The notes under the pieces are model-generated. The model saw only the letters and a list, made by a program, of their open reading frames with translations, did not search any database and had not been told where the DNA came from. The position numbers and the translations under genes were made by a program. This document shows positions 50,870 through 62,960 of a stretch of DNA of 64,000 nucleotides, one piece after another; positions within the stretch are counted from its first letter, which is position 1; each line of letters begins with the position of its first letter. The stretch is from Eonycteris spelaea (lineage: Eukaryota; Chordata; Mammalia; Chiroptera; Pteropodidae), in contig PUFA01000027.1 in NCBI GenBank assembly GCA_003508835.1, positions 2,232,001 to 2,296,000 of the forward strand, read 5' to 3'.

Positions 50870-51070
50870 GATAAAGTTTACCTGCTGGGCATTACTCAGA
50901 GGGTTTTATTTGTGTGAACTCATTCGATCGTTAGGACAGCCAGTCTCTTTACAGCAGTGGAAACCTAGACACAGCTTTTGAGCACAAAGCCCACAGTTTT
51001 GGGGTGGATCCAGGATGTGGCCAAGGTGGTCTGGACCTCGAGTCTGTGCTCTTGACTGATGTAAGACTCA
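50870..51070 (-). repeat. MIR SINE fragment, antisense
   Basis: 'tgggcattactcagagggttttatttgtgtgaactcattcgatcg', 'ctctttacagcagtggaaacctagacacagc' and 'cttgactgatgtaagactc' follow the antisense MIR order. A further degenerate MIR-like patch, 'ccatttaacaaatggggacctagaggcag', lies at 51307-51336. Confidence 0.55.
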
Positions 51071-52365
51071 GTCTTTAGAATAGGTCCTTCATGACAAGCT
51101 GTCTTTTTTCTGTATTTTTACCCCATTTGGAAAATAGTTTTCCTATAAATGCTTTTAACTGAGTTTAGAACTGAGTATCATTGCCTAGCATGATCAAAGT
51201 AAGTTTAAAATTCTCAATTTGAGACAAATAAAACTCTAACATTAATTTTTTTTATGTTGATGTTATTTTATTGACCAGTCTTTGAAAAATTTCTGTGAAA
51301 TAGTTCCATTTAACAAATGGGGACCTAGAGGCAGAGTTCTAAATCAACAAGATCAGGGTAATTACAAGATGGCCCAGGGGTAATTTGAATGTTGTATTCT
51401 GTTTGGGGAACATTTTGGCCTTTTACTGGATATACATTTTATATCCAGACTAGAGCACTGGCCCATCAGTGAGTTAATGTGTCTTTCCTGTGTCAGGCTT
51501 CCTGACAGCTCAGTAAGTATAAATGAGTCACAGCAGCACACCCTTAACAATTTAGACATCAGACACTTGCTTTGAACATATTGTCCGTTGTTTAATCTCC
51601 TCTGATGTGACCTTTCAAGATCCCTAACATGTGGTATAAATTTGAGGGCTTCTCAACCTTAACTGCTGAGCTCTATCCTAAGTTTTATCATCCAAGTATT
51701 ATCCCTCATGTTTATAGATTATTTTTTTATCAGAAGATCTGGCCTTTGCTTTTAGAACAGAGTCATTGCAGAGTTAAGAAAATACTTCAAAAGGTGTATA
51801 GTCAGCAATTCACAGTACCTTCGTATTCTATTTAGTCTGTTATCTGAATCTTTGTCACTTTTTGCCGTTTATCTGGTTTTGTAGATTATCTTTCTAAAAT
51901 ACGTGTTTCTGGAGTAATGAATATCATGTTTTGATTAGCAACAATTTTAACAACATTATGTAATAAAGTACTAGAATAATGCAGAGGTTTGAGCTTTAAG
52001 ACATACAGATTGTGTGCTCATCAATAATATACCTTGCATTTTTATACATTATCTGTGAGAAGTAATTTGTATTGTCTGAGTTACTACCTAACCATTCTTC
52101 CTTTTCTTAGCTCTTCTTAGAGCACCAGTGAGCCAGGGCTTTGTACAGTCTAGAGTCAGTGGACAAGATGTGGTGGCATATCCCAAAGATCTGTTTTATT
52201 GAGTTCTTTAGGAGTGCGTGAAAGAATATCTCCATGGTTAAATATGTTTGGGAAAGTTCTACCATAGCGCTTTCTTAGAGAATCACAAAACTATGAGCCT
52301 ATGCAAGGCTCCACACTGTTTCATTTTTGAAAAAATTCTCTTCCCGTCTTATTCTTTTTCATTTA

Positions 52366-52408
52366 GTGTTCCATGATATCATTTAGTATCTCATGACTCA
52401 TGGAACAC
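52366..52408. repeat. Perfect 11-bp inverted repeat
   Basis: GTGTTCCATGA (52366-52376) and TCATGGAACAC (52398-52408) are exact reverse complements separated by 21 bases. No T-run follows that would suggest a Pol III transcript. Confidence 0.8.
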
Positions 52409-52934
52409 ACGTTGGGAAAAATTGTACAGGTTTTAAAATACAATTTTTGCCTTACATTGCATTTAAAAATTTGGTTGCTTTTACTGCTTTCCCCCTCCTC
52501 CCCTCAATGATTATCCCTGAAATTTGAAATTTTATAATAATTATTGTTGGATTATGATAAAAGTTTTCAATTAATGAAATTACTTCTATGACAAAGTAGT
52601 TTCAACTTTCAGCAAAGCTTGTTGAAATAAGTAGGCCATTTTTGCTATTTTACTTTAGAAACCAGAGATTCTGGATTTTAATTTTATTTTAATCTTCTGA
52701 ATCAGCCTGGATATATAGCATGTTTTTTGTCTTGTGGTAATCATATGGCCAGAAAATTTTTAAAATTCTATTTTCTTATTGTTTAAATAATTGATAAAAG
52801 TAAATATTTTAGGGCTGTGTTTGTATTTGGAAAAGGAGATTTGAGTAGTAATCTCACCCCCGAGAGATAGCCCATTTTGATAATTAAGCCTAAATTAAAG
52901 TAGTTTACTTCAATAACTAGGTTTAAGTGTTTCT

Positions 52935-53090
52935 GAGGGCACCAGAGAAGACAATGGACTTGGAGTGAGGATACTCATACTTTCCTGGCTGTGTTCTCAT
53001 GCTGGTAATCATTAACTATGAGTGAGCTTTTTATAAATGGCCTCGGTTTCCTCTTCCGTAAAATGAGAGAGTCCATTAGATGATCTTTTT
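52935..53090 (+). repeat. MIR SINE fragment
   Basis: 'agaagacaatggacttggagtgaggatactc' at the front and 'ggcctcggtttcctcttccgtaaaatgagag' in the core identify a MIR in sense orientation. Confidence 0.75.
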
Positions 53091-53779
53091 AGGATCTTTT
53101 CTAGTTTCTAAAATCAGTTTTCCTTAATTCTATATCTAAACAAAAATTTTAGTTCTTATTCTTTTTGAGTTTGGAAAAGCTTTTAACTCCAAATCAAGCT
53201 TGGGCCAGTAACATTCTTAGTTCTTTTATAATACTAGAGGTCCAGGAAAAAGGACTTTTCTGTTTTTAATCTTACTATTTTCTGTCTTATTTCATTCTTT
53301 ATTCTGTGGATTTGAAGAACTGTGTTATTTGTGGAGGACACATTTATGTGGCTTTATAAACATGGGGCAAAGATCCGAGCAAAGATCTTATGAAAAAAAA
53401 CTTTGAAAATACTTTACCCTGAAATAATATTAAAGTTGTTTAGATCACTATATTAATAAAACTTTCTATTAAGTAAGGGAGAATGAAAAAAATGTATACT
53501 ATGTATATATGTTCATTTCTAAGAAAACTGAACAACTCAAAATTAGTAAGAACTCTAGAATTACTGAAGGGAACTATTACCCAATGGTAAAACATTAATT
53601 CTGTAATATGTTCAGTTTAGTGAATGACCAGCCCATAGTCATTAATTGCTGCTTTGACTGTAGGAAACTCATTTCCAGTTTTTAGACTCTTCAGTTCATG
53701 TACATACTTAGTATTATCTGAATAAATTTACATGCATAAAAGTAAAACTAGGACTACTTTTCTTTGTCTCCATGTTTCT

Positions 53780-54035
53780 TTTTTCAATCAATAGTATGAC
53801 AGTTAAAGCCATTATCAAGTCATTCCATGTTTTCGTATCATCGTTTTTAATAGTGCTTTTGTATAGGTATAATTTATTGTTTATCTTTCCTCTGTTGATG
53901 GATTTTGACTATTTCCATTTTTTTTTCCTTTACATGTAGTGCTGCAGATAGCATCTTGATATATTTTGCAAGTATGTGAGTAGTACTGTGGGATAGATTC
54001 TAGAAATGGGTGACATTCAGAGTTCTTTTCTGTCC
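53780..54035 (-). mobile_element. LINE-1 ORF2 3' fragment, antisense
   Basis: 'gttgatggattttgactatttccatttttttt', 'tgtagtgctgcagatagcatcttgatatattt' and 'gtgggatagattctagaaatggg' are antisense L1 blocks in order, strongly diverged. Confidence 0.7.
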
Positions 54036-54114
54036 TGCAAACTGGGTTATGTGTATCTCCTCTGAGCACTCAAAGTTCCCAGTTCATCCCTAGAGCACAG
54101 TACTTATTTTATTG

Positions 54115-54235
54115 AGAGTATGAGCCTGTCCCTTTCACTGGACATTCTGAAGGGACACAGATTGTGATTTATTTATCGTTGCATCCCCAGCACTGAGCAC
54201 GCAGTTGTTAAAAATAAATTTGAACTGAACTTGAA
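54115..54235 (+). repeat. LINE-2 3' end
   Basis: 'gattgtgatttatttatcgttgcatccccagcactgagcacgcag' followed by 'aaataaatttgaactgaac' matches the L2 3' terminus. Confidence 0.65.
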
Positions 54236-54544
54236 ACTTGAAAACCATTATCCAGCTTCTCCATTTTAAATTCTTGGCCTGTATCTCATAGTCTTCTCTA
54301 ACAGTCCAATAATTTTTTCTGGTGCCTTTGGATCATGACAACATAGCTCTCCTGGTATCCAGAGTTGTCAACATCTAGAGTAGCTTCTCTGTTCTCTGCA
54401 ACTTAAGTTTCAGAAGCCTGGCATGACCCAGTTACACAGGTGTGATTTCTTACAGAATGAAATGTTTTACACGTCTCTTGAGATAATTCTCCTAATTAGA
54501 AATCAGAGGAGGAGAACTGTTATGTAATCAGCATTGTGGTGGAG

Positions 54545-54760
54545 CGAAAAGGATACAGATTTGGGAGTCGGCCGTTTGAAAACATCTTTGTGGTATGCTA
54601 GTTATTTACATAGGGTAAAATTCATTGATCTCTGTGAGACCCCATTTCCTTATCTGTAAAATGAAGATGGTGTTAAGATAGGTTGTTGGAGGGATTGCAG
54701 GAGCTCTTAAATGTGGAGTGCCTGACATGGCACTTGGTACATGGTAGGCACAGGGAAGTG
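54545..54760 (+). repeat. MIR SINE, nearly full length
   Basis: 'aaaaggatacagatttgggagtcgg', 'cccatttccttatctgtaaaatgaagatggtg', 'ggttgttggagggattg' and 'gtgcctgacatggcacttggtacatggtaggcac' cover the MIR consensus from near its start to its end. Confidence 0.85.
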
Positions 54761-55564
54761 TCGGTTTCTCTCCCCCGCTGGTCGCAGAGTTTTCAGATTC
54801 CCCTGGTGGGGAACTGGCCTGACAATCCTCTGTTCTGGTTCTCTCTACCACTGGGAGTAGAAGGTGGTTAGAATGGACAGGCATTTCAGACATTTGAGAC
54901 AATTACTATTCAATTTTTGTTTGCCATTCAGAAATATCTGCCATCTCCAAAGATTTTTCTCCTTGGGATGAATGTATGGTGACTGTGACAATGCCATGTC
55001 ACCAGGAGAAAAGTGCCCCTCATTTACCACGGCTAATGATTTCTTGTTTGTATTGCAAGTACTTTTTTCTCTGTTATCCTTTTTCATATGATTTATTTGA
55101 AAAAAATTCCTTGTTTGGTCCTGTTTCAAAGTGAGTTAGATTACACTTGTCAAAAGGTCAGAAATGGCCCTGGTTCTCATCCTTCTGGATCATACTCATT
55201 TTTAAACTAATACATAAATTTCATCAGATCAGTTTGTGAACAAACAGTGAAACTACTTGCAAGAACACAATCTGGAAGAGATAAAATCAGTCGGTTCTTT
55301 TCTAAGTTAGTTTTCCTTTTTGGGGTACAAAACTGAAAGTTGCCATGTTGTATGTAGCTTTGGGGATTGGAAGAGTTTTAGCAGTATTTTCTTGTGTAAT
55401 CTTAGACAAGTATGATGTGGATATACTACTACTAAGTTGTTCAAGGGAGAAATAAATGGTGATTCCTCCCCCCCCCCAAATGGTGGGAAAAAAGTATATG
55501 AATTTTATGAGCAAATGGTAAACCAGGAATTCATTGGTGTATCATACAGATGAATCACCCTGGA

Positions 55565-55830
55565 GGCCTTGAGGTGTAGTAGAGAGGATGATGGATTTGG
55601 AGGGAGAAGATCTAGATTTGGGACTCAGCTCCAGAGCTTCCTAGTTATGTGACAATGTACATGTAGCTCTTCTCAGTCTCAATTAATTCATTTAGGAAAA
55701 GGGATAATAATACTTTGCACAGTATCGCTTTGGTAAGTAAATATGTAAATGTACTTTCTAACCTTAAAAGTGTTATCTACATATTGTTACTATACCAGCA
55801 CCTAGCGTGCTGTTGGCAGATAGTGGGTAG
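55565..55830 (+). repeat. MIR SINE, nearly full length
   Basis: 'gtagtagagaggatgatggatttggaggg', 'gatttgggactcagctcc', 'cctagttatgtgac', 'aggaaaagggataataatac' and 'ataccagcacctagcgtgctg' appear in MIR order. Confidence 0.8.
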
Positions 55831-56224
55831 ACTACGTGAATCAATGAACCAGGGTAAAATTAAACTTGGACAATTTGCTTCTTAATATAAACATTCAGGT
55901 TACTCCCTTTTTATTTATTTTTTTCTATATGTTCCAAGTGAAGAAAAGAAATATTCATCTTCTAATACATAGAGTTTTGGCAGAGACAAGATTTTGATAA
56001 TAATATTGGGCTGCACAATATTCAGTTGGACTATAGAGCACTTCAATCAACAAAAGACTGAGGATAAAAAATATTTATATTTTTACAGTTTACCAAATAT
56101 TTATTGAGCATACATGATGTACTTAGCATTTAATCAGTTCGGTAAACATTGATTGGGAGCACACTGCTGTGTTCAGGCTCAAGGGATTCTATCCTGTTGT
56201 GGCTAACTCACTGGCTTTACAACC

Positions 56225-56400
56225 TGCCAGCAATACTCTGTCTCTCTGCTTCCTCCCCCACCCTGACCTGTCCTGATTGTTAATGCCAAGTTCCACGGTT
56301 TCAGAGTTTTATCTTGTTCACTCCTGTGCCACTAGCACTTGGTGTGGTGCCTGGACATAACAACTGCTCAATAAATATTTGTCGAATCGTGAATAGATGA
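56225..56400 (+). repeat. LINE-2 3' end
   Basis: 'ttgttcactcctgtgccactagcacttggtgtggtgcctggacat' and 'ctgctcaataaatatttgtcgaatcgtgaatagatga' are the L2 3' end, with the terminal gaatga-type repeats. Confidence 0.8.
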
Positions 56401-56454
56401 AGGTCCTGATTTAGCAGAGTTTGTACAGGAAAGAACTTGAGCCATGACAATGGT

Positions 56455-56645
56455 AATGACTAACCTTAGTTAAACCCTTACTATGGGTCATGCCCTATGC
56501 TAAGTTATTTTTAGGCAATTTAGGCATTTAATCCTCGCATAATACCTTGAGGAGGCTACTTTTATTTACATTTTGCATATGAAGAATTGGCATCTCAGAG
56601 AGGTTAGATAATTTGCCTGATATCTTATAGTCATCTCTCATTTCT
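56455..56645 (-). repeat. MIR SINE, antisense
   Basis: 'ccttactatgggtcatgccctatgctaagttattttt', 'catttaatcctcgcataataccttgaggaggctac' and 'ggcatctcagagaggttagataatttgcc' are the antisense MIR order. Confidence 0.8.
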
Positions 56646-57419
56646 TCCTTCCATTCACTCAGGAGGGTCAGGAATAGCGAAGCCTCTCCTTTTTCTTTTA
56701 CTAAAACTTAGTCAACTTGTGCCTAGTCCATTTCATCCAGATGTTCAGCATCCTCCTCAATACTGTTCCCTTTCTCTTCTAATGCATCCCTAGTTACCCT
56801 GAAGATTCTCCTTCTCTTCCCTTGATTTGTGAGCAAAGATGATGCTAACCATAGCTCATAAACACAAGATTGGTATTAGTGTTATATTTTTAATAAAAGG
56901 GAAAGATTCAAGCTTTAAAAGTAAGATGAATCTCCAGAGGTCTTGAAAATAATTAAAAATTGATTTCGAATCCCTCCAGATACCTTCATTTACTTTATTA
57001 TCTTTCTCTACATAAACCTGCTTTTCTTAAAGACCAGAATGCAAAATTAAAAAGTAGGGTATTGTATACAAGATTTGTGGTGAATTCAGATAATTTGGAA
57101 ATTGGAAACAGGCTTTATTATTTTTTAATTGAGAAAAAGCTTTTATAGATTAGGAAACTTAAAAAAAAAAAATGTTAGGAAACTAGAAGAGCTGGAGTGT
57201 TAACTCTGCCCCAGATCACCTTGCCCGGCCCCTATCTTCTGTAGGCCATAAAAAGACTTCCAGGATGAAGAAACAGGCCTCTTTAAGCAACAGTGAAATC
57301 AAGGAAGAGCTGAAAACTTGAAGATTACATTATGTGCATGCTCACTATGATTCATTTTGCCAGAAAGAATGAAAGATAAGTATCTTCCACTTGGTTTGAT
57401 GTTATCTCTGAAAGACCAA

Positions 57420-57720
57420 CATTTTTTAAAATTGAGAAATAGCAGGATGGGAAGTAACATACAAGGATGAAGATAAAATGGAAGTAGAGGCAGAGGTTAA
57501 AGAAAACTGGCTACCAGAGCAGAGGGCAGGGGGGATGGGTGAAAAAGGTGGAGGGGAATATAATATTGTAATAAGTTTGTGTGATGACCCATGATTACTA
57601 GAATTAGTGGGGTGATCACATTGTAAGTTAAACAAATGTTGAATCACTATATTGTACACCTGAAAGTAATATAATCAATATAAGATTTATACCAACTGTA
57701 TTTAGATAAATAAAAAAATA
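57420..57720 (+). mobile_element. LINE-1 3'UTR end, relatively young lineage-specific type
   Basis: 'gtaataagtttgtgtgatgacccatgattactagaattag', 'ggggtgatcacattgtaag' and 'caaatgttgaatcactatattgtacacctgaaagtaatataat', with an A-rich tail at 57706-57720, match L1 3' ends I associate with laurasiatherian mammals. The 5' side is truncated, as usual for L1 insertions. Confidence 0.75.
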
Positions 57721-57940
57721 AAGACACTGTATAAAATCATTGGCCTAATCATTGATGCATTGGGGTTAGTTACCAATAATAAAGTTATATTTTTAAGACT
57801 AAAAAAAAGAGAAAGCAGTGGCATTTGGAAGTTAGTGCAGAGATCAGGTGGGGCAGACATAGAGTTAGTAACAAAGGCATAGCAGAGATCAGTTTTGCCA
57901 TGAACAGGTGCTGTGATGAGAGTGTGTATAGGCAATAAGA

Positions 57941-57990
57941 TTGTGTGTGTGTGTGTATATGTGTGTGTGCGTGCGCGCATGGGCACGCTC
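57941..57990 (+). repeat. Alternating purine-pyrimidine tract (TG/TA/CG)
   Basis: TGTGTG runs lead into TATATG, then GTGCGTGCGCGCATG. The GC-containing alternating part is prone to the left-handed Z form. Confidence 0.85.
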
Positions 57991-58489
57991 GTGTGTCCCT
58001 GTGTCCTAAACCTCAGTGAATACTGACACTGGAATTGTATCTTTACATGTATCTTTAGCCTGGGTTTTGGCACACCTGCAGGTGGGATAATATGATTCAT
58101 TGATAATTTGAACCTCTTCAGTGTATTCTTTTTAAGAAGGCATGAATATTTTCACATATTTCAGCAAAGAGTTTATCTAAAGGTTTCTAAAACACAATTT
58201 GACACCTAAATGATCAAGCCTCAATTGGCAACTTCTTTTTCTTTTTGCCCTAGGTGGATCTATTTCCAAAACTTAAAAGCCACTTATATCTGGGGGTCTG
58301 ATAAGCTTTTGTAGGCTGGCAGGTGTGAACACCTAATTTCCATTTAAATCTTGATTTTTATACAGTTAGATTTTAATTTCTATGCATCTTAAAATTATTT
58401 TAAAACTAATCTTGATGATAAAAGTTGGAGTGCTATCTTTATTTTTAAAGTAGTCGAGGATATGAGAGAAAATATAATTGAATTTTTAG

Positions 58490-58645
58490 TGATGCAAAAT
58501 AGTTCATTGGAAAGAGCATGGACTTGGTTATTTAAATTTCAGTTTTCACTTCTTTTATGTGACCTTGGGCTGAAGTGACTTTCTTTGATCCTCAGTTTTC
58601 TCACCTGAATAGGAATAATTTTTGCCTCATATGGTTTTACAGATT
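58490..58645 (+). repeat. MIR SINE fragment
   Basis: 'gttcattggaaagagcatggacttgg', 'tatgtgaccttgggctgaagtgac' and 'cctcagttttctcacctgaataggaataat' are the first two-thirds of MIR. Confidence 0.8.
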
Positions 58646-58985
58646 TCACAAAATGTATACATATACATATGGTTTAGTTTATAAGTGCCACATAGACTCA
58701 ACAAATATTATTTTCCCCAGTGCTATCTTATTCTCAGTTGGATAGAATGTGATTCTTAACCTGGGCCAATCACTCAGAAACCATTGATAGCACAAAGTCA
58801 GTTTTTAGGCTATATAAATCCCTAATAGTTGAATTTGAGCTTCAAATTAGTTTTTCTGTATTCTGCAGCAGGAAACAGCCACTTCCCAGACTTGGTGGGG
58901 GCATAAAAAGAGTATGAATCCATCTGGGAATGAGTGAATCATCTTTTATATTAAAAGGCAATCTTTATAATTGAATAATTTAGGA

Positions 58986-59200
58986 TAGAGGTTAGGAAAT
59001 TATGACCCTGGGCCAGATCTAGACCTCTGTTTGTTTTTGTAAATAAAGTTTTATAGAACACAGCCATGCCATTCCTTTATTGTCTGTGACTAATTTCAAA
59101 CTTTATAGGCAGAGTGAGTAGTTACAACAGAGGTCGTATAGCCAATAAAATTGGAAATATTTATCATCTGCCCTTTACAGAACAAGTTTGGCAACTGCTG
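58986..59200 (-). mobile_element. Short hAT-Charlie-type element
   Basis: Left end 'agaggttaggaaattatgaccctgggccagat' and right end 'atctgccctttacagaacaagtttggcaactgct' are imperfectly inverted. The interior 'gtttttgtaaataaagttttatagaacacagccatgcc' and 'gtagttacaacagaggtcgtatagcc' is a well-known mammalian MER interior whose exact name I cannot recall. About 215 bp and non-coding; the target duplication is not clear. Confidence 0.7.
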
Positions 59201-60864
59201 AGTTAGAAATTATGGTAGTTTCTTTAGGTGAGTATATGTTGACAAGACTTTGGCTTAAGTATTCATGTTTGAATAACTATTAATAACTTTTTAATGAAAA
59301 CTATTAATTTTTCCATTAAAAACCTCCTAACTTTTGAGAGTTTTTCACGTTGAGTCTAGGTGAGTACAACATGATCTGCCATTTTAGATTTCATTGTTTT
59401 ACTATTCTTGGGCTAGTTTGGGGTAGAACATGTAGTCTTTATTATGAATAGACTGCCAATTAAAACTATTTTATAAACATTTTTATTTATATTACTCAAC
59501 CCTGTTTTTGGAAGTACATCTTTTGTTTGCATCTGCTTCATCTACTAATAGATTTAAACTATCATGGTGCAAGGCAGTGTGGTAGACGCTGGGGGATGAG
59601 TGAAGATAATATTTACTGAGTGTGTTTCAGACACAATGGTAGGCTGGTTTCCTTCTGACATTTTAAGAGATAGACCTATGAATTTTTAATTATTCTATGC
59701 ATGATAGACAGCGATAGCTTATAAAAGACGTTGAAATATATATATTGAACATTCAGAACTCTTGCAGTGGGGTGGGGTGTGATTACAAGAGAATCAGCGA
59801 AGGCCACATTATGGTCTACATTTTAATAAAACTGGAACATATGTTTCTTAAATGTTGTCAGTTTGCTCACTTCTGAGTTTGTTCCCTTTGTTTGTAAAAT
59901 GCTTGCCTCTGTCCTTGTGTATGAGCGTCCTACTTGTACTCCAAGTCTGTTTTCAATAATGCCTCCTCGTTAAGCCTGCCCTGCCTCTGCAGCTCACGTA
60001 CCTGCTTTGATCACTTGCCCCTTTAGACTTCTCTGTGATATTTAAATGAAATAATGCCAGATGTTATCACCAGTGGTGCTCAGCATCATGTCCTCTATGC
60101 ACTTAACTAAACATTTAACATATAGTTGGTGAAATAGTTGTGACTATAGTGGTAGGAGTGTGCTCCATTAGGGAAAAAAAAGATTATTTGTACTGCTCCT
60201 TGGAGTTGATTCATGACTCTTTAGATCAGCTAATTTTTACTTAAGGGGGAAGAGGGTCTGCCATCTTCTAAACCTGCAGTTAAAATTAAACTTTGACTAA
60301 AACCAGAGTGATGACCTAATGATAAAAAACATTTATTTTTATTTTTTTGACAGATTTGTTCAGTTTTAGAAATCACAATCCGCTTTCAGGGCAGTTTCTG
60401 TAGCGACTTTCCTGTACTTTTTGGTGCTCTCTGATTCTTCTCAAAATAGCAGGTTGCCAGGATTTAGTATTCCAGTTACCTCTGAAGAGGATTTTGAGAG
60501 TTACTGTAGAATTTTAATTGATTTGCATTATTTCAGGTCAGTGAGGGTAATGCTTTTCAGATGCACATGGATAGTTAGATTCTTGGGATTCAAACGAATT
60601 GAAAATCTCCATCAGACTTTGGATTCAAAGTCCAGTTCTCCACCCAGTTCCAGTGGATTTTTGGAGTTGGTCTGTGATGTCTGTGTTAGTAAAATTGCTT
60701 AAGAGGATACTTTTTGAGAGCACATGGTCGCTAAGAGGCAGACTTGTTTCTAAAGATCTGATTAATGCCCTGATCGCCTTTCCTTACATAAGATATGTGC
60801 CTTTACTTAAGTTTCATAAGATATGTGTGTATATAAGAAAAATCAGAGCAGAACGGTAGTAAAA

Positions 60865-60985
60865 GCATTTAGGTTAGTTCTTTGCAAGCTCGAGTAACCT
60901 CTTGTAAGTTATTTAACCTCCGGTGCTTTTCTTTCCGCTTACAAAATGAGAATGATTATGCCTCCTTAAGTGGAGGTTGTGAGGC
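60865..60985 (+). repeat. MIR SINE core
   Basis: 'cttgtaagttatttaacctccggtgcttttctttccgcttacaaaatgagaatgattatgcctcc' is a recognisable, partly decayed MIR centre. Confidence 0.7.
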
Positions 60986-62009
60986 TTATTTTCATGACAT
61001 ATACAAAAGACAGGGATTCTTAAGGTCAAATGAACACAGCAAGGGTTATCTGGGTAATTAAGTCTGGAAACCCTGAGAAAAACATTTTATGGGAGTGGAG
61101 GGACATATTTTAAGGAGGGTGTCTAAATAATTTAAATTGATTCATTGTACTTGTCCCAGTGCACTGAAAAATTGCCAATCTTTTGTTTTGTATGAAATTG
61201 GTGTAAAACTGCTGTTTTCATCATTTCATATTTATGCCCCGTTCACAAACATCCTCTTGCTGTTTAGTCACACTGAAAAGATAATAACATCTTATTAAAG
61301 TATAACAGTTGAAATAGATTAAAATATTTATGCACATATGTTTTGGAATTTGGAAACCTTAGAGGAAAAGAATCAATAAAGATGTAAATTTGCTTTGTTA
61401 AAACAGTTTAAATCTGTTAAATATTTTCTTAGTAATCTGTTTGAAATTCACAAAGCACTATAAAGGGAAATTAACAAAGAAGTTTGTACAAATACAGAAT
61501 TTTTTTTTTTTTTGGATTTTGTTTCATTAGTCTGAATATTCATTTTATTTTATTTTACTAGATCAGTGGCTCACATAGCATTAATTCTGGAAATTTAGAG
61601 TCATCAGAAAGCTGATATGAAGCTAAGAGTATACAGAGATTCTTAATAAAGCTTAAAATTCCATATGAAAAAGATGTATTGAGACTTTTCTCAAACTAAA
61701 GTGACATCTGGACTATAGCAAAGTTTCTGAAAACTTCTTTTTCCTCTAGAACTAGCATTTTAAAGCTCTCTGGGAACACTCTGGGTGACTTAAACCTTAA
61801 TGCTCCTTGGAAGCTCTTCCTTAAAGTTGTGGTCCAAGAATGGTCCACTGGTTTTTCTTTTTACTTCGTCAAGCACAGCTCAGATAGGTTAGCATGTTCA
61901 AAAAGAAATTCTTAAAAAACGAGGGGAAATGTGTGCCTGTCTAGTTCCAGTTTATTTTTTAGATGATTTATGTATGCTGCTTTTATTTAATTTTCAGAAT
62001 TGTATGTGT

Positions 62010-62245
62010 TGTTTCTCCTCTCCCCATTTTTAGTGGGACATAATTGACATGCATCGCTGTGTATGTTTAAGATGTACAGCATAATGGTTTGACTTCACAT
62101 GTTATTAAGGGATTACTACAATAAGTTTAGGTAGCATTTACCATCATATAGATACGATAAAAAGAAAAAGCAAAGAAACAGAAAAAAACTTTTTTTTCTT
62201 GTGATGAGAACTCTTAGGATTTGTTCTTGTCACAACTTTCATATA
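62010..62245 (-). mobile_element. Old LINE-1 3'UTR, antisense, first half (split by MER2)
   Basis: 'gtgggacataattgacatgcatcgctgtgtatgtttaagatgtacagcataatggtttgac' and 'gatgagaactcttaggatttgttctt' are antisense L1M 3'UTR. The continuation lies on the other side of the MER2 insertion at 62558. Confidence 0.8.
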
Positions 62246-62555
62246 CAGTTGACCCTTGAACATGTGGGGGTTAGGGATGCCGACCTCCCCACGCAGTCAA
62301 AAATCCGCATACAACTTTGACTCCCCAAAAACTTAACTGCTAATAGCCTACCGTTGACTGGAAGCCTTACTGATAACAGTTGCTTAAGACATATTTTGTA
62401 TGCTTTATGTATTATATGCTGTATTCTGACAATAAAGGAAGCTTGAGAAAAGAAAATCATAAGGAAGAGAAAATACATTTACAGTATTTATTGAAAAAAG
62501 TAAGTGGGTAAGTGGACTTGTGCAGTTCAAACCTGTGTTGTTCAAGGGTCAGCTA
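62246..62555. mobile_element. MER2 (Tigger-related mariner-type) element in an L1
   Basis: Starts CAGTTGACCCTTGAACATG and ends TTGTTCAAGGGTCAGCTA, inverted ends about 18 bp long. It is flanked by TA on both sides (62244-62245 and 62556-62557), the target of mariner/Tc1-type transposons. Length is about 310 bp, close to full MER2 length. It carries no transposase; the minus-strand open frame inside (62239-62478) is incidental. Confidence 0.9.
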
Positions 62556-62557
62556 TA

Positions 62558-62725
62558 TGTATCATATGGCACTGTTAGCTTTAGTGATCGTATTGTACAT
62601 TCCATTTCTAGTACTTATTTACTTCATAACTGGAAGTTTGTACTTTTTGACGTTCTTCCTCCAATTTACCTTCCCCTGACCCCCTCCTCTGGTAATCCAG
62701 GCTTTGAAATGACATGTGTTACCTT
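62558..62725 (-). mobile_element. Old LINE-1 3'UTR, antisense, second half (split by MER2)
   Basis: 'atcatatggcactgttagctttagtgatcgtattgtacattccatttctagtacttatttac' and 'aactggaagtttgtactttttgac' continue the L1M 3'UTR exactly where the part before 62245 stopped. Confidence 0.8.
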
Positions 62726-62835
62726 TCCGCAAACATGCGTCGTCTTTTAAGAGGTTCGTTCCCCCCACTTTTTTAAATTCTCAAACATTTTTTTTAAGCT
62801 GAAGTTTTATTTAAAATGTAAAAGACATGGTTCTT

Positions 62836-62960
62836 GCATTCTCAAACTTTTTGGTGTCAAGACTCCTTTACAGAAAAATTATTGCGAACCCCCAAACATT
62901 TTTGTCTAGGTAGATTATATTTATTGTACAACAAAGAATTAATCAAGTTTTATGCAAAGT
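62836..62960 (+). repeat. MER1-type hAT-Charlie fragment
   Basis: 'cattctcaaactttttggtgtcaagactcctttacagaaaaattattgcgaacccccaaacatttttgt' is the left end of a MER1A/B element. The rest fades out. Confidence 0.75.

Noticed and set aside
62239..62478. Minus-strand frame as a Tigger transposase remnant
   Set aside because: It falls inside MER2, which is a non-autonomous element without transposase sequence.
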